The notes under the pieces were generated by a model. That model was not told where the DNA came from. It saw only the letters and a program-made list of their open reading frames with translations, and made no database searches. Positions 10,099-20,870 of a stretch of 64,000 nt of DNA are shown here, one piece after another. The stretch is taken from NCBI GenBank assembly GCA_024449915.1, contig JAMZAV010002021.1:1-64000 (forward strand). The letters run 5' to 3'. Numbering within the stretch: the first letter of the stretch is position 1; each line of letters starts with the position of its first letter. Made by a program: the position numbers and the translations under genes. The DNA comes from Sweltsa coloradensis. Taxonomy: Eukaryota > Arthropoda > Insecta > Plecoptera > Chloroperlidae.

Positions 10099-12336
10099 AT
10101 GGCTATGAACATTAGGAGTAAAACTAATCTTTGGTTGATAGGCTCAGAGGAAGCTGAATTAAAAGGCAGCAAACTACCTTCCAACAGGCAAGTGTTGAGT
10201 GTATTCTTCAATCAGCACAAAACTCTGAAGAAAACAATTCGTGATAGCTCGAGGTCAGTGATTAGGGAGACAATTGTGTTTTGGGACAAGGCTAGGATTC
10301 CAATTCGCCAAGAGCAGCATGGGATTACTAAACTAGAAGAGCTGGTTGAAAAATGGATGAAACTGAAGAAGAATGCTAGTAGGAAGACAGAGACGCAGCA
10401 AGCAAATGAAACTGCGTTTGTTCGTGATTTAGATAATCTCTTTGATATCGCCCACAAGGATGCTTTAAATTTGATTAAAATTCAAGAAGACAAGGATTTT
10501 TTGATTGCTCAACGGGAAGAGGGACGCCGTGGGTCCATGGGCCATGTAGATAAGGTGCTGGCATCAAAGGAGTGCAGAACAGCTAAAAGAAAAATGCTGT
10601 GTGTAGAAAGGAAACAGCGCGAGAAGGAGCAGCGGGCCTCAGCAGGGTATATTTTTTTGGAGACATCTGGCAGCGATGAAGATGAAAGTGAAGTAAGCAA
10701 TGATGATGAACAAGGTAATAGTGAAAGTGCTGGTGAAGTAAAAACTCCTTCGAAAACTAGAAAGAGGGTCAGACGGGACATAGTGACTCCAAAACTGGTA
10801 GCAACATTAGACAGAGCAAAATTAAGTGACAGGAAAGCTACATTTGTTTTAGCTGCCACAGCTCAGAGCCTTGGTCATGATGTGGAACACATCAACATAA
10901 GCCGTTCTTCTATTCGCAGAGGTCGAGAGCGTACCCGTGCAGAACTTGCTAAACTTTTGAAAGAACAGATTAAGGTAAATGTCCCACTTGTAGTCCACTG
11001 GGATGGAAAACTCTTACAAGATTGAACAGGAAAGGAGCTTGTTGATAGACTACCTGTGATTGTGTCTGGTGCCGGAGTTAACCAACTTCTTGGTGTCCCA
11101 AAGTTGATTTCAAGCACTGGAGAGGCCCAAGCTTCTGCAGTGGCACATTTGTTGGAAGAATGGGGAATTATTGACAATATAAAAGGTCTAAGCTTTGATA
11201 CAACTGCGAGCAACACTGGCCATAGAAATGGAGCCTGCGTGCTTCTAGAGCAAAAATTGGAGAAAGACCTACTTCATTTGGCATGTCGTCACCACATTTT
11301 AGAAATCGTCTTGGCCAGCGTTTTCAAGGAAAGTATGGGATCATCATCAGGTCCAGATGTAGCTATTTTCAAGCGTTTTCAACAATTTTGGAAACAGATT
11401 AATCAGGCAAATTATGAAACTGGAGTTGATAATGAAGATGTTTTAAACTCTTTGAAAGAAGAAACAGAAAATATTCTCGCGTTTGCTATGAAAGAGCTTC
11501 TTGTGACCCAACCTAGAGATGATTACCGCGAGTTCCTAGAACTAGCTATAATCTTCCTTGGAGGAGTTCCTCCACGTGGAGTGCGATTTTTTGTTCCTGG
11601 GGCTCTACACCATGCCCGATGGATGGCTAAAGCGTTGTATTCTTTTAAGATATGGATGTTCCGAGCACAGTTTAAGCTGACTGCTCGTGAAGAAAGGGGA
11701 CTCCGTGATATTTGCTTATTTCTAGTCCGTGTTTACATAAGGGCATGGTTTACTGCACCTCTTGCTATTTCTTCTCCCAACAATGACCTTGCTTTTTTTC
11801 AACTGCTCGTTCAATATGAAGAGGAAAATTCGGCTCTTTCCAAAGTTGCATGCAATAAATTTGCAGGGCATTTGTGGTACTTGAGCGAAGAACTTGTGGG
11901 CTTAGCATTCTTTGACCCAGCTGTATCAATGGAGTCCAAACGAGAAATGGCAAAGGCACTAAAGGAACGAGAAGGTGTTGATGAACCACCCAAGCGTGTT
12001 CAGTTAAATGCCTCAAAATGTGGGGTTATGGCAATTGAGGACTTTGTAACAAAAAATACAATTGTGTTTTTCCAGCGGCTTGGCATCCCAATTGGATTCT
12101 TAGACTTCGATCCTGAGTCATGGGGTCAGAGAGATGACTATTTAAGTGGTCTGGAGACAGCTCAGCATTTGAAAGTCGTCAACGATAATGCCGAGAGAGG
12201 TGTTGCCCTTATTGAAGAATACAATGCCATAATTACAAAAAACGAAGAACAGAAGCAGTACCTACTTCAAGTAGTGCAGGAACATCGCCGCCAATTCCCC
12301 AACTGCAAAAAGAGTTTGATTGCTATTGATAACTGA
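10099..12336 (+). pseudogene. hAT-like transposase with a single internal stop
   Basis: A 745-codon frame starts at ATG 10099 (preceded by a splice-acceptor-like tract) and ends at TGA 12334-12336. The only defect seen is an in-frame TGA at 11023-11025 (codon 309), between LLQD and TGKELVDRL. The N-terminal third is basic and helical; residues about 190-215 are acidic (SGSDEDESEVSNDDE), followed by TPSKTRKRVRRD. HWDGKLL (about residue 300) may carry the first catalytic Asp, LSFDTTASNTG (Asp 367) resembles the hAT second-Asp motif, and LACRHH (395-398) resembles the hAT CxxH motif. No canonical C-terminal dimerisation block was recognised, so assignment rests on these motifs plus the 8-bp duplication. 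Confidence 0.75.
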
Positions 12337-12633
12337 CAAAAAATGAACAATGTTGACGTGGCTTGTGCTAACTTGTGAAGATTGTCAGTATCAATGTGTT
12401 TACTGTTTATTCCAAAAATTAATAAAATATGTTACTGTAAAAACATTTTTTTTAAATTTTCCCATCGATTCATATCTTCTTAAACTTCAAAGCTCTTGAG
12501 CTACCCCTAAAAAATAATCAAATTGGCTGAAATTTTAAACACATAACTATTTTTGACAGTGAAACAAATTTGGGGGGTGAGAACTTAAAATTTTGAAACT
12601 AAAAATTTTACCCCAGGAATATGGACCACCCTA

Positions 12634-12641
12634 CTCCAGAC
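12634..12641 (+). repeat. 8-bp target-site duplication, right copy (hAT-1)
   Basis: CTCCAGAC directly follows the terminal inverted repeat (CCACCCTA) and continues into R2 linker sequence GTTGACTCCGATCC, as in the other units. Confidence 0.9.
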
Positions 12642-13539
12642 GTTGACTCCGATCCTCCTTTCCCAGGCGGTGCCCCAATGCCAAGCCACCGGTAGGTCGA
12701 GCTCTGACACGAGTAAAAGTCCGAGAGGCAATCAGCAACAAGGAACTAGAGGACATGGTACTAGACGCCCAGATGACGGAATTAATTAAAGATCTAGACC
12801 ATACCCTAATTAGTTTGCCTGACTGAAAACCTCCAACCACTTAAAGCAAAGGCAGAAGGCCTGGTTGAACGGTTCGCCGACGTCCTCAGGGAAGTCGGCA
12901 CTCATAACGAGGAACCGAAACGGACATACTCCCAGAGGAAAGACCACCAGGCAAATAAGCGCAGAGGGACGGCAAAAGGAGGCAAAGGAAACAAACGCAA
13001 AAACAAAAGGCAGGGTACAAGGGGCAGGCTAAACAGGGTCGAGCGCAAACGCACGGAATATGCAATTACCCAACAGCTGTATAAAGCCGCACCTAAAACC
13101 CTCGCAAGCCATATCATCGGCAATCAGACGGTTCAGCTCACGGAGGATAAGGTAACTCCGCCCGCGGCCGACGTCAAAGATCTCTATTCGAATCTTTGGG
13201 GCGCGGGTCGGGACACATCCAGTGAGGGAGCGAAGTATTTTGTAAGGGACCCGACGACCGAAGTGCGTGAGATCGACCACATCTCTCGAAGAGAAGTGTT
13301 CGATCGCATCCTCAACACAAAGAGGAAAAGCGCACCAGGTCCGGACACGCTGAAACGGCACCACCTGGGAATTCCCGGTGCCGTGGATGGTCTACACAAG
13401 ATATTCACCCTCATGGACATCCTGGGGTTCTATCCGACGTGCTGGAAATTAAATCGTACCACCCTAATCCCGAAGCCAGACAAAGACCTGGACCAAGCTA
13501 AAAACTGGCGTCCTATAACTATAGGGTCGGCGTTAACAA

Positions 13540-13635
13540 TGTGTTGACGCAATGTGATTTCTGCCCAGTGCTCTAAATGTCAAAGTGAAGAAATTCAAGC
13601 AGCGCGGGTACACGGCGGGAGTAACTATGACTCTC
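13540..13635 (+). rRNA. 28S rRNA fragment C
   Basis: Same 28S segment, one base shorter (AAGCAGCGCGGG). After GACTCTCGACTC the R2 leader has lost about 47 bp found in the other units (the GAAGAAGATTGTC to AAAGTGGC block), jumping to TTCTGTCTCC. Confidence 0.88.
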
Positions 13636-16343
13636 GACTCTTCTGTCTCCAACCGACATTGGGACAGGGGGAGAGTCGCGGAGTCCGAACACCTCCTAGA
13701 AGCACACGGTGAGACCGGGTTAACACTCTGGGTCTCCCTGCCGAAAGGTTACGGTACCGAAGTATGGGCCGAACAAACGGAGTAGGTTCAGATTACGAGG
13801 GACCAGGTACCGAAGTATGGGCCTAACCTCCTGAATGTGTGGTGCCTGCCGGTAATGCCCCAAAGGACCTTCAAACCACGGTCAACTGAGGGGTAGCCAA
13901 GTTCGGAAAACAACACCACTGGCATTGTGGAAAGAATACCTTCCACGGGACAACGTCCCAAACAGAGGAACCTCAAACCTCTGCTACCGAGTGCAATCGA
14001 GTGCTAGCAACCCCAAAAAGCAAGGGGGAAGTCCAAAATACCAACCTCGGCCCCCTTGCAGGTTTGTACCCATGGATATAAGGTCCACCCAATGACATCC
14101 TGGGGAGAACCACTAGAGGCTCTGGCAAACATCCTGTCGGAGGATAACACACAAAACCCAAACCAAAATGGGAGTACAATCGAATGCAGCCTCGGGACGC
14201 TGGCTGGGAGCGAAATCCCGGGAAAAGGGGCGCTCCCCCGGGGCCCCGGACACAAGTAGGGCTAATGAACAAGCTAAGTACTCGGACAAGATTTTTTTTT
14301 TGGGGGAGGGGTAGTTGAATACCCCTTCCAAGCCCAGAAGTGCAAGTTCTGTCAACTGGGTTTCACCAGTGGACGGGACTATCCGTGCATCTGGGCGGGA
14401 GCATGGAATGCTCGACGCTAAATGGAGGTGCAAAGATGTAGCGGAGATTATGCGAGCATCCACGCTGTTGCTTCGCACGCACATCACTGTACAGGACGCC
14501 CTTTTGACATATAAATGCTCGGAGTGTACGCGAATCTTCGACGCCAGGAGGGGCTTAGTTTACGCACTTCAACAAGGCGCACCACGCTAAGGCGGTGGGA
14601 AGCGCGAAGTGCGCTGAGCGGATCGCCTGTCGTCCCAGATCTCGTGAACCCCAACAAGGGCAAGAAACGCCCTGGACCTAACACCTGGTCAAAGGACGAG
14701 GTCCTTAGCTTGTACCGCTTGTCCGTAGAATTCTACGGCGAGCGGAACATCAACAAGCTAATAGAAGAGCATATGGTAGGCAGGACTAACAACAAATAAG
14801 CGACAAGAGGAGAGCTGTCGGTTTAAACCCTGCCTACCTAAAGACGAAATCCAACTACTACTCTCCAACTTGACGCAAGACACTCAAAGTCTGAGTCTGA
14901 GGCCTCTTCCAAAAGGGGAACTTTCCACCTCGGAGGACGAGTCACGGACTTGGGCAGGGAGTAAGGTGTCTATTAGGCAGTCGGACTTAGAGGACTCGTC
15001 GCCTCGAGAAAGACAATGACCCGAAAGCACAGCCAAAAATTCTGAAAAAACATCTTCAGTTTCCGAAGTGGGGCCCAAAGTGTCAGTGAGACGACTCGGG
15101 GGAGCTGAGCACTCCTCGGGAAATCCTGACACGGTCCCGTCGTCTCCAAGGACCCCCCTTTGGGAAACGGCAAACTCGAACGCAAGGAAGGAGCCAGCAC
15201 TAGAGGGCGTAGAAACCAAATAGAGCAACGGCTCCTACACCTAAAAACGTCGCGAGCTGCGAATGAGCTTTCCCAAAGCCCGACGTAAGTGTCAGGTCGT
15301 CAAGTTCAGACCAGGAAGCGGCACAAAACCCGCGCTCCCTAACTGGTCAGACTCCACTTCCACACAGCGATACTACAATCTCTCGATGACTCCAGACGTT
15401 GACTTCCGATCCTCCTTTCCCAGGCGGTGCCCCAGTAAGTTCGGGAAGCGATAGTGACCCAAACCGAAAAGGCACCAAGGCCAATGCCAAGCCCCCGGGT
15501 TTAGTCGAGCTCTGACACGAGTAAAGTCCGAGAGGCAATCAGCAACAAGGAACTAGAGGACATGGTACTAACGCCCAGATGACGGAATTAATTAAAGATC
15601 TAGACCATACCCTAATTATTGGCCTGACGGGAAACCCCTCCAACCATTTAAAAGCAAAGGCAGAAGGCCTGGTTGAACGGTTCGCCGACGTCCTCGGGGA
15701 AGTCGGCACTCAAAACGAGGAACCGAACGACATACCCCCAGAGGAAAGACCACCAGGCAAATAAGCGCAGAGGGACGGAAAAAGGAGGCAAAGGAAACAA
15801 ACGAAAAAACAAAAGGCAGGGTACAAGGGCGGGCTAAACGGTCGAGCGCAAACGCACGGAATATGCAATTACCCAACAGCTGTATAAGCCGCACCTAAAA
15901 CCCTCGCAAGCCATATCATCGGCAATCAGACGGTTCAGCTCACGGAGGATAAGGTAACTCCGCCCGGGGCCGACGTCAAAGATCTCTATTCGAATCTTTG
16001 GGCGCGGGTCGGGCCACATCCAGTGAGGGAGCGAAGTATTTTGAAAGGGGAAACCCGACGACCGAAGTGCGTGAGATCGACCACTTTCTCTCGAAGAGAA
16101 GTGTTCGATCGCATCCTCAACACAAAGAGGAAAAGCGCACCAGGTCCGGACACGCTGAAACGGCCACCACCTGGGAATTCCCGGTGCCGTGGATGGTCTA
16201 CACAAGATATTCACCCTCATGGACATCCTGGGGTTCTATCCGACGTGCGGGAAATTAAATCGTACCACCCTAATCCCGAAGCCAGACAAAGCCCTGGACC
16301 AGCTAAAACTGGCGTCCTATAACTATAGGGTCGGCGTTAAAAA
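13636..16343 (+). mobile_element. R2 monomer 4 (indel-rich)
   Basis: Contains leader, fingers (about 14335-14590), Myb (about 14690-14800), linker (14870-15800) and RT start (about 16060-16340) in the standard order. It retains the 49-bp block lost from units 3 and 5. From about 13960 onward it has frequent single-base gains and losses, many in homopolymers (for example the T run at 14291), which scramble every frame. The density exceeds that of units 1 and 2 and is likely partly sequencing error. Confidence 0.8.
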
Positions 16344-16440
16344 TGTGTTGACGCAATGTGATTTCTGCACAGTGCTCTAAATGTCAAAGTGAAGAAATTC
16401 AAGCAAGCGCGGGTACACGGCGGGAGTAACTATGACTCTC
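16344..16440 (+). rRNA. 28S rRNA fragment D
   Basis: Same segment and same TACACGG variant; TTCTGCACAGTG has one substitution. Junctions on both sides match A and B. Confidence 0.88.
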
Positions 16441-19099
16441 GATCGAAGAAGATTGTCAGGGGATCTGTGGCTCTCTGTCAACAAAGTGGTTTCTGTCTCC
16501 AACCGACATTGGACAGGGGGGAGAGTCGCGGAGTCCGAACACCTCCTAGAAGCACACGGTGAGACCGGGTTAACACTCTGGGTCTCCCTGCCGAAGAGGT
16601 TACGGTACCGAAGTATGGGCCGAACAAACGGAGTAGGTCAGATTACGAGGGACCAGGTACCGAAGTATGGGCCTAACTCCTGAATGTGGTGGTGCCTGCC
16701 GGTAATGCCCCAAAGGACCTTCAACCACGGTCACTGAGGGGTAGCCAAGTTCGGAAAACAACACCACTGGCATTGTGGAAAGAATACTTCCACGGGACAA
16801 CAGTCCCCCAACAGAGGAACCTGCTAACCTCTGCTACCGAGTGCAATCGAGTGCTAGCAACACCAAAAGCAAGGGGGAGTCCAAAAATACCAACCCCGGT
16901 CCCCCTTGCAGGTTTGTACCCATGGATATAAGGTCCACCCATGACATCCTGGGGAAACCACTAAGGCTCTGGCAAACATCCTGTCGGAGGATAACACACA
17001 AAACCCGAACCAAAATGGAAGTACAATCGAATGCAGCTCGGACGCTGGCTGGAGCGAAATCCCTGGAAGGGGCGCTCGCCCGGGCCCCCGGACACAGTAG
17101 GGCTAATGAACAAGCTAAGTACTCGGACAAGAGTTTGGGGAAGGGGTAGTTGAATACCCCTTCCAAGCCCAGAAGTGCAAGTTCTGTCAACTGGGTTTCA
17201 CCAGTGGACGGGACTATCACGTGCATCTGGGCAGGAGCATGGAATGCTCGACGCTAAATGGAGGTGCAGAAGATGTAGCGGAGATTATGCGGCATCCACG
17301 CTGTTGCTTCGCACGCCACATCACTGTACAGACGTCTATTGACATATAAATGCTCGGAGTGTACGCGAATCTTCGACGCCAGGAGGGGCTTAGCTACGCA
17401 CTTCAACAAGGCGCACCACGCTAAGGCGGTGGAAGCGCGAGTGCGCTGAGCGGATCGCCTGTCCGTCCCAATCTCGTAACCCCACAAGGGCAAGAAACGC
17501 CCTGGACCTAACACCTGGTCAAAGGACGAGGCCTTAGCTTGTACCGCTTGTCCGTAGAATTCTACGGCGAGCGGAACATCAACAAGCTAATAGAAGAGCA
17601 TATGGTAGGCAGGACTAACAACAATAAGCGACAAGAGGAGAGCTGTCGGCTTAACCTGCCTACCTAAAGACGAATCCAACTACTACTCTCCAACTTGAAA
17701 CGCAAGACACTCAAGTCTGAGTCTGAGGCCTCCTCCGAAAGGGAACTTTCCACCTCGGAGGACAGTCACGGACTTGGCAGCGAGTAAGGTGTCTATTAGG
17801 CAGTCGGACTTAGAGGACTCAGTCCCTCGGAGAAAGACATGACCCGAAAAGCACAGCCACAAACTCTGGAAACAACATCTTCAGTTTCCGAAGTGGGGCC
17901 CAAAAGTGTCAGTGAGACGACTCGAGGAGCTGAGCACTCCTCGGGAAATCCTGACACGGTCCCGTCGTCTCCAAGGACACCCCTTGGAAACGGCAAACTC
18001 GAACGCAGGGAAGGAGCCAGCACTAGAGGGCGTAGAAACCTAATAGAGCAACGGCTCCTACACCTAAAACGTCGCGAGCTGCGAATGAGCATTCCAAAGC
18101 CCAACGTAAGTGTCAGGTCGTCAAGTTCAGACCAGGAAGCGACACACACCGCGCTCCCTAACTGGTCAGACTCGACTTCCACACAGCGAGACTACAATCT
18201 TTTGATGACTCCAGACGTTGACTCCGATCCTCCTTTCCCAGGCGGTGCCCCAATGCCAAGCCACCGGTAGGTCGAGCTCTGACACGAGTAAAAGTCCGAG
18301 AGGCAATCAGCAACAAGGAACTAGAGGACATGGTACTAGACGCCCAGATGACGGAATTAATTAAAGATCTAGACCATACCCTAATTAGTTGCCTGACTGA
18401 AAACCTCCAACCACTTAAAGCAAAGGCAGAAGGCCTGGTTGAACGGTTCGCCGACGTCCTCAGGGAAGTCGGCACTCATAACGAGGAACCGAAACGGACA
18501 TACTCCCAGAGGAAAGACCACCAGGCAAATAAGCGCAGAGGGACGGCAAAAGGAGGCAAAGGAAACAAACGCAAAAACAAAAGGCAGGGTACAAGGGCAG
18601 GCTAAACAGGGTCGAGCGCAAACGCACGGAATATGCAATTACCCAACAGCTGTATAAAGCCGCAAGCAATATCATCGCGCAATCAGACGGTTCAGCTCAC
18701 GGAGGATAAGGTAACTCCGCCCGCGGCCGACGTCAAAAGATCTCCATTCGAATCTTTGGGGCGCGGGTCGGGACACATCCAGTGAGGGAGCGAAGTATTT
18801 TGTAAGGGACCCGACGACCGAAGGGCGGGAGATCGACCACAGCTCTCGAATAGAAGGGTTCGATCGCATCCTCAACACAAAGAGGAAAAGCGCACCAGGT
18901 CCGGACACGCTGAAACGGCACCACCTGGGAATTCCCGGTGCCGTGGATGGTCTACACAAGATATTCACCCTCATGGACATCCTGGGGTTCTATCCGACGT
19001 GCTGGAAATTAAATCGTACCACCCTAATCCCGAAGCCAGACAAAGACCTGGACCAAGCTAAGAACTGGCGTCCTATAACTATAGGGACGGCGTTAACAA
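16441..19099 (+). mobile_element. R2 monomer 5
   Basis: Full-order unit. It shares with unit 3 the 49-bp deletion (GGTGCCCCA|ATGCCAAGCC at about 18250), so units 3 and 5 are closer to each other than to 1, 2 and 4. Near 18665 another short loss removes part of the KAAPKTLASH segment. Indels are dense to about 17850, then rarer. RT start 18830-19090 ends at the 28S junction as in all units. Confidence 0.8.
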
Positions 19100-19109
19100 T
19101 GTGTTGACG

Positions 19110-19143
<34 letters not shown>

Positions 19144-19144
19144 A

Positions 19145-19193
<49 letters not shown>
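19100..19193 (+). rRNA. 28S rRNA fragment E with a different downstream junction
   Basis: Same 28S segment but with the usual GGGTAAACGG rather than the TACACGG of copies A-D. It ends at AACTATGACT and is followed by GTGGTGC rather than CTCGACTCGAAG. Its right half therefore comes from a different 28S/element junction than the rest of the array. Confidence 0.85.
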
Positions 19194-20530
19194 GTGGTGC
19201 TGGCAATGTATTTGCATTGAAAGCCCACCACTGGAGAATAAAAATACCTCCAGTGCTCGGAGTTCTACCAAGGTCGAATTGGCTGCACGTGAGCTACCTA
19301 AGTGTACCGAGGATTAGAACTCTAAAAGGGTGGGTGGCGGTATTAATTGCCGCCACCTGAGAGTCATGGGAATTGGATGGCTTCTAGAAGCGGGGACAGA
19401 TGGCCCTGGACTTGCTCTCACTGAGGAGTAAACCGGGGATCCACCTGTCCTTTGCGGCCGACTGCCGAGACGTACCTCTCACTACCTTCCCAGGGTCGAG
19501 GGAGTTTACGTGGCTAAACTCAAGTAAACCCAATCGCGTGATCCTTGTCAGAGAACGGTTGTTCTCCAAGGGATGTGCCCGATGTGCTTAAGGGACAGCG
19601 TGCTCATTAAGTGACGGAGTCAGGAGCCTGTTGGTTCTTGAGGATACACCTCGATCCTCCCGCTGGCCTGGGGATACCAAAAAAGCCTGATTTGGTATTA
19701 TAGTGGCCGAGATGAGCTTCGGAATCGAAATGGGTGGTTCGTTTTCGCACGGCCACCAGGAAAAGATAGTTTCAACTAGACCTAGAAGACCGCAAAAAAC
19801 CCACAAGGCACCACAGCATCTTAGGATGCTGCCCGCTCACAACCCCCGCCGGTGTTCTTAGTTTTCCAGGACCGCTACTCCATTGCACGGTTTCAGCCAG
19901 CGGCAGCAGCTGACAATCCTGGGGCGCGGAGGAAGGGACGCAAGAGGACACAATCTCCAACGATGATCTACTGAAGGGTGAACTACAACTCAAGGGGATA
20001 CTCCTCGAAGCCCTGAACCCTGAAGTTTACTCTACTATTAACAAGATGGTACCCGGATTACCACACCGAGACTCAGCGAGCAGAGACACCGGCATCAACC
20101 AGAGCTGGATTGGAGAAACCCGACTCAAGCCACCAGTGCCTAACCATGGAAAGGGAATGAATGAGATGGCGACCCCGAATAACCAATGCTCCTGGAAGTG
20201 GTCAAAGAAGAGCTTACGGTGCTTGTTCTGCTGGGGGCAATCTCCCCAGTAGCCGACAATATCACTATTTCTCAACGTCAGTGCCAAGGACAGTGCATCA
20301 ATTCATCTCAGTTCTCACGGTCGCCGACTTCAAGCCCATTCACAAGCTCTCACAATATGTTCGCCTTCCAGTTGCTACAGCAGTCTTGGGTTCGATGCCT
20401 TCCAGGCACATTTTTTATTTATTACTTCTCTCCTTCTAAGCTCGAGCTTCTGAAGTCCTTTACTATCTCGTGGTGTGCACCCTAACTACACAACCATGCC
20501 GACCATGCCCTGCACCTCATTCTCACGCCC
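19194..20530 (+). mobile_element. Leader-like sequence of a second 28S-inserted element (tentative)
   Basis: Sequence directly fused to the 28S fragment four to ten bases short of the R2 site, GC-richer than the following DNA. It begins with hairpins (GTGGTG 19194-19199 with CACCAC 19226-19231, inner CAATG/CATTG; then ACTGGAG 19230-19236 with CTCCAGT 19248-19254). R2 RNAs are known to carry an HDV-like self-cleaving ribozyme at this junction, and the order of stems is reminiscent, but I could not place the P2 helix. A frame from about 19913 to 20252 is open (contains LKGELQLKGILLEALNPEV) without zinc fingers. It is best explained as the 5' end of another R2 lineage. Confidence 0.45.
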
Positions 20531-20548
20531 ACATTACATCTTGGGTAA

Positions 20549-20870
20549 GTGCAGCTGCTAGCTCATTTCAATTATACAGTCCACAAATCACCACTTTTCT
20601 CAGGGCCACGGCCCAAACACATATTTTATGAAATATTACAAAATATTGGAAAGCCTTCATTGCAATTGTTTATTTATCAAGATGCATTTGAAGTTGTGAA
20701 ACCCTTGGTATCAGCTAAAAGTAAGCATAGCGTGTTACGAGTACATTTTACCCGAGGAAATTTCCATCCTCACCATCAATCTAATGTTGATAATGTGTTG
20801 CTTGTCATGCTGGTACAGGACTAGGATTTCAAATTGTTTGGAAAAGACTTTTGTCAAAACTGATGGGTTG
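20549..20870 (+). pseudogene. Fragment of a multicopy metazoan protein family of unknown function
   Basis: The frame reads YQDAFEVVKPLVSAKSKHSV, then HFTRGNFHPHH and DFKLFGKDF after a stop at 20821. I recognise the pattern (F-E-V-V-x-P-L-x-S-x-K-x-K-H, followed by a glycine-Asn turn and a D-F-K-x-F-G block) as one that recurs in many repetitive, unnamed animal genes, probably transposon-related. Only about 100 codons survive, with an in-frame TAG. No function can be assigned. Confidence 0.45.

Larger units (their letters stand above)
9366..12633 (+). mobile_element. hAT-like DNA transposon (hAT-1) in R2 monomer 3
   Basis: This is a 3,268-bp element bounded by exact terminal TAGGGTGGTCCATAT (left) and its inverse at 12619-12633. 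The inverted similarity extends imperfectly for about 145 bp (CTCACCCCC, GTTTAAAATTTC, TTTAGGGG, GCTCAA motifs in both ends), which is long for hAT. An 8-bp target duplication flanks it. One gene (10099-12336) fills the interior, preceded by a probable 5'-UTR intron. Removal of the element and one duplication copy restores alignment with neighbouring R2 units, so it arrived after that unit formed. Only one coding lesion is visible, so the insertion is young. Confidence 0.88.
7564..13539 (+). mobile_element. R2 monomer 3, interrupted by a hAT transposon
   Basis: The R2 portion is split into 7564-9365 and 12634-13539 around the hAT insertion. The first part up to about 8450 is clean and carries the leader and finger 1. 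From about 8450 to 9365 there are many one-base indels compared with units 1 and 2, consistent with assembly error. The part after the insertion lacks a 49-bp block present in units 1, 2 and 4 (GGTGCCCCA joined directly to ATGCCAAGCC), a deletion shared with unit 5. The RT start at 13263-13530 is intact up to the 28S junction. Confidence 0.8.
3108..19193 (+). repeat. Tandem array of 28S rRNA / R2 chimeric monomers
   Basis: Five head-to-tail units occur, with 28S pieces starting at 4651, 7467, 13540, 16344 and 19100. Periods are 2816, about 2797 (after subtracting a 3,268-bp insertion and its 8-bp duplication), 2804 and 2756 bp. The first unit is truncated at its left end, starting at CAAATAAGCGAC. 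Each unit reads: 28S fragment, ~700-bp leader, three C2H2-like fingers, Myb-like domain, Ser/basic linker, start of reverse transcriptase, next 28S fragment. The reverse transcriptase always stops after the ITIGSAL motif, so no unit contains the catalytic palm or the endonuclease. Units 1 and 2 are nearly identical over long stretches, so amplification was recent. Confidence 0.9.

Noticed and set aside
12660..12690. The 49-bp block (beginning GTAAGT in units 1, 2, 4) as an intron
   Set aside because: It starts like a donor but ends in CCA, not AG, and is too short; a deletion across CCA repeats is simpler.
4651..19193. A functional rRNA gene or rDNA array
   Set aside because: Only the same ~97-bp 28S piece is present each time; no continuation past the R2 site, no 18S, 5.8S or spacer was found.
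3108..19193. CRISPR array
   Set aside because: Units are kilobases long, coding and eukaryotic; no short repeat-spacer pattern exists in the window.
20161..20485. Overlapping frames 20046-20252, 20161-20439 and 20186-20485 as zinc-finger R2 N-termini
   Set aside because: Cys residues (CSWKW, CLFCW) do not form a C2H2 pattern and no His pair follows.
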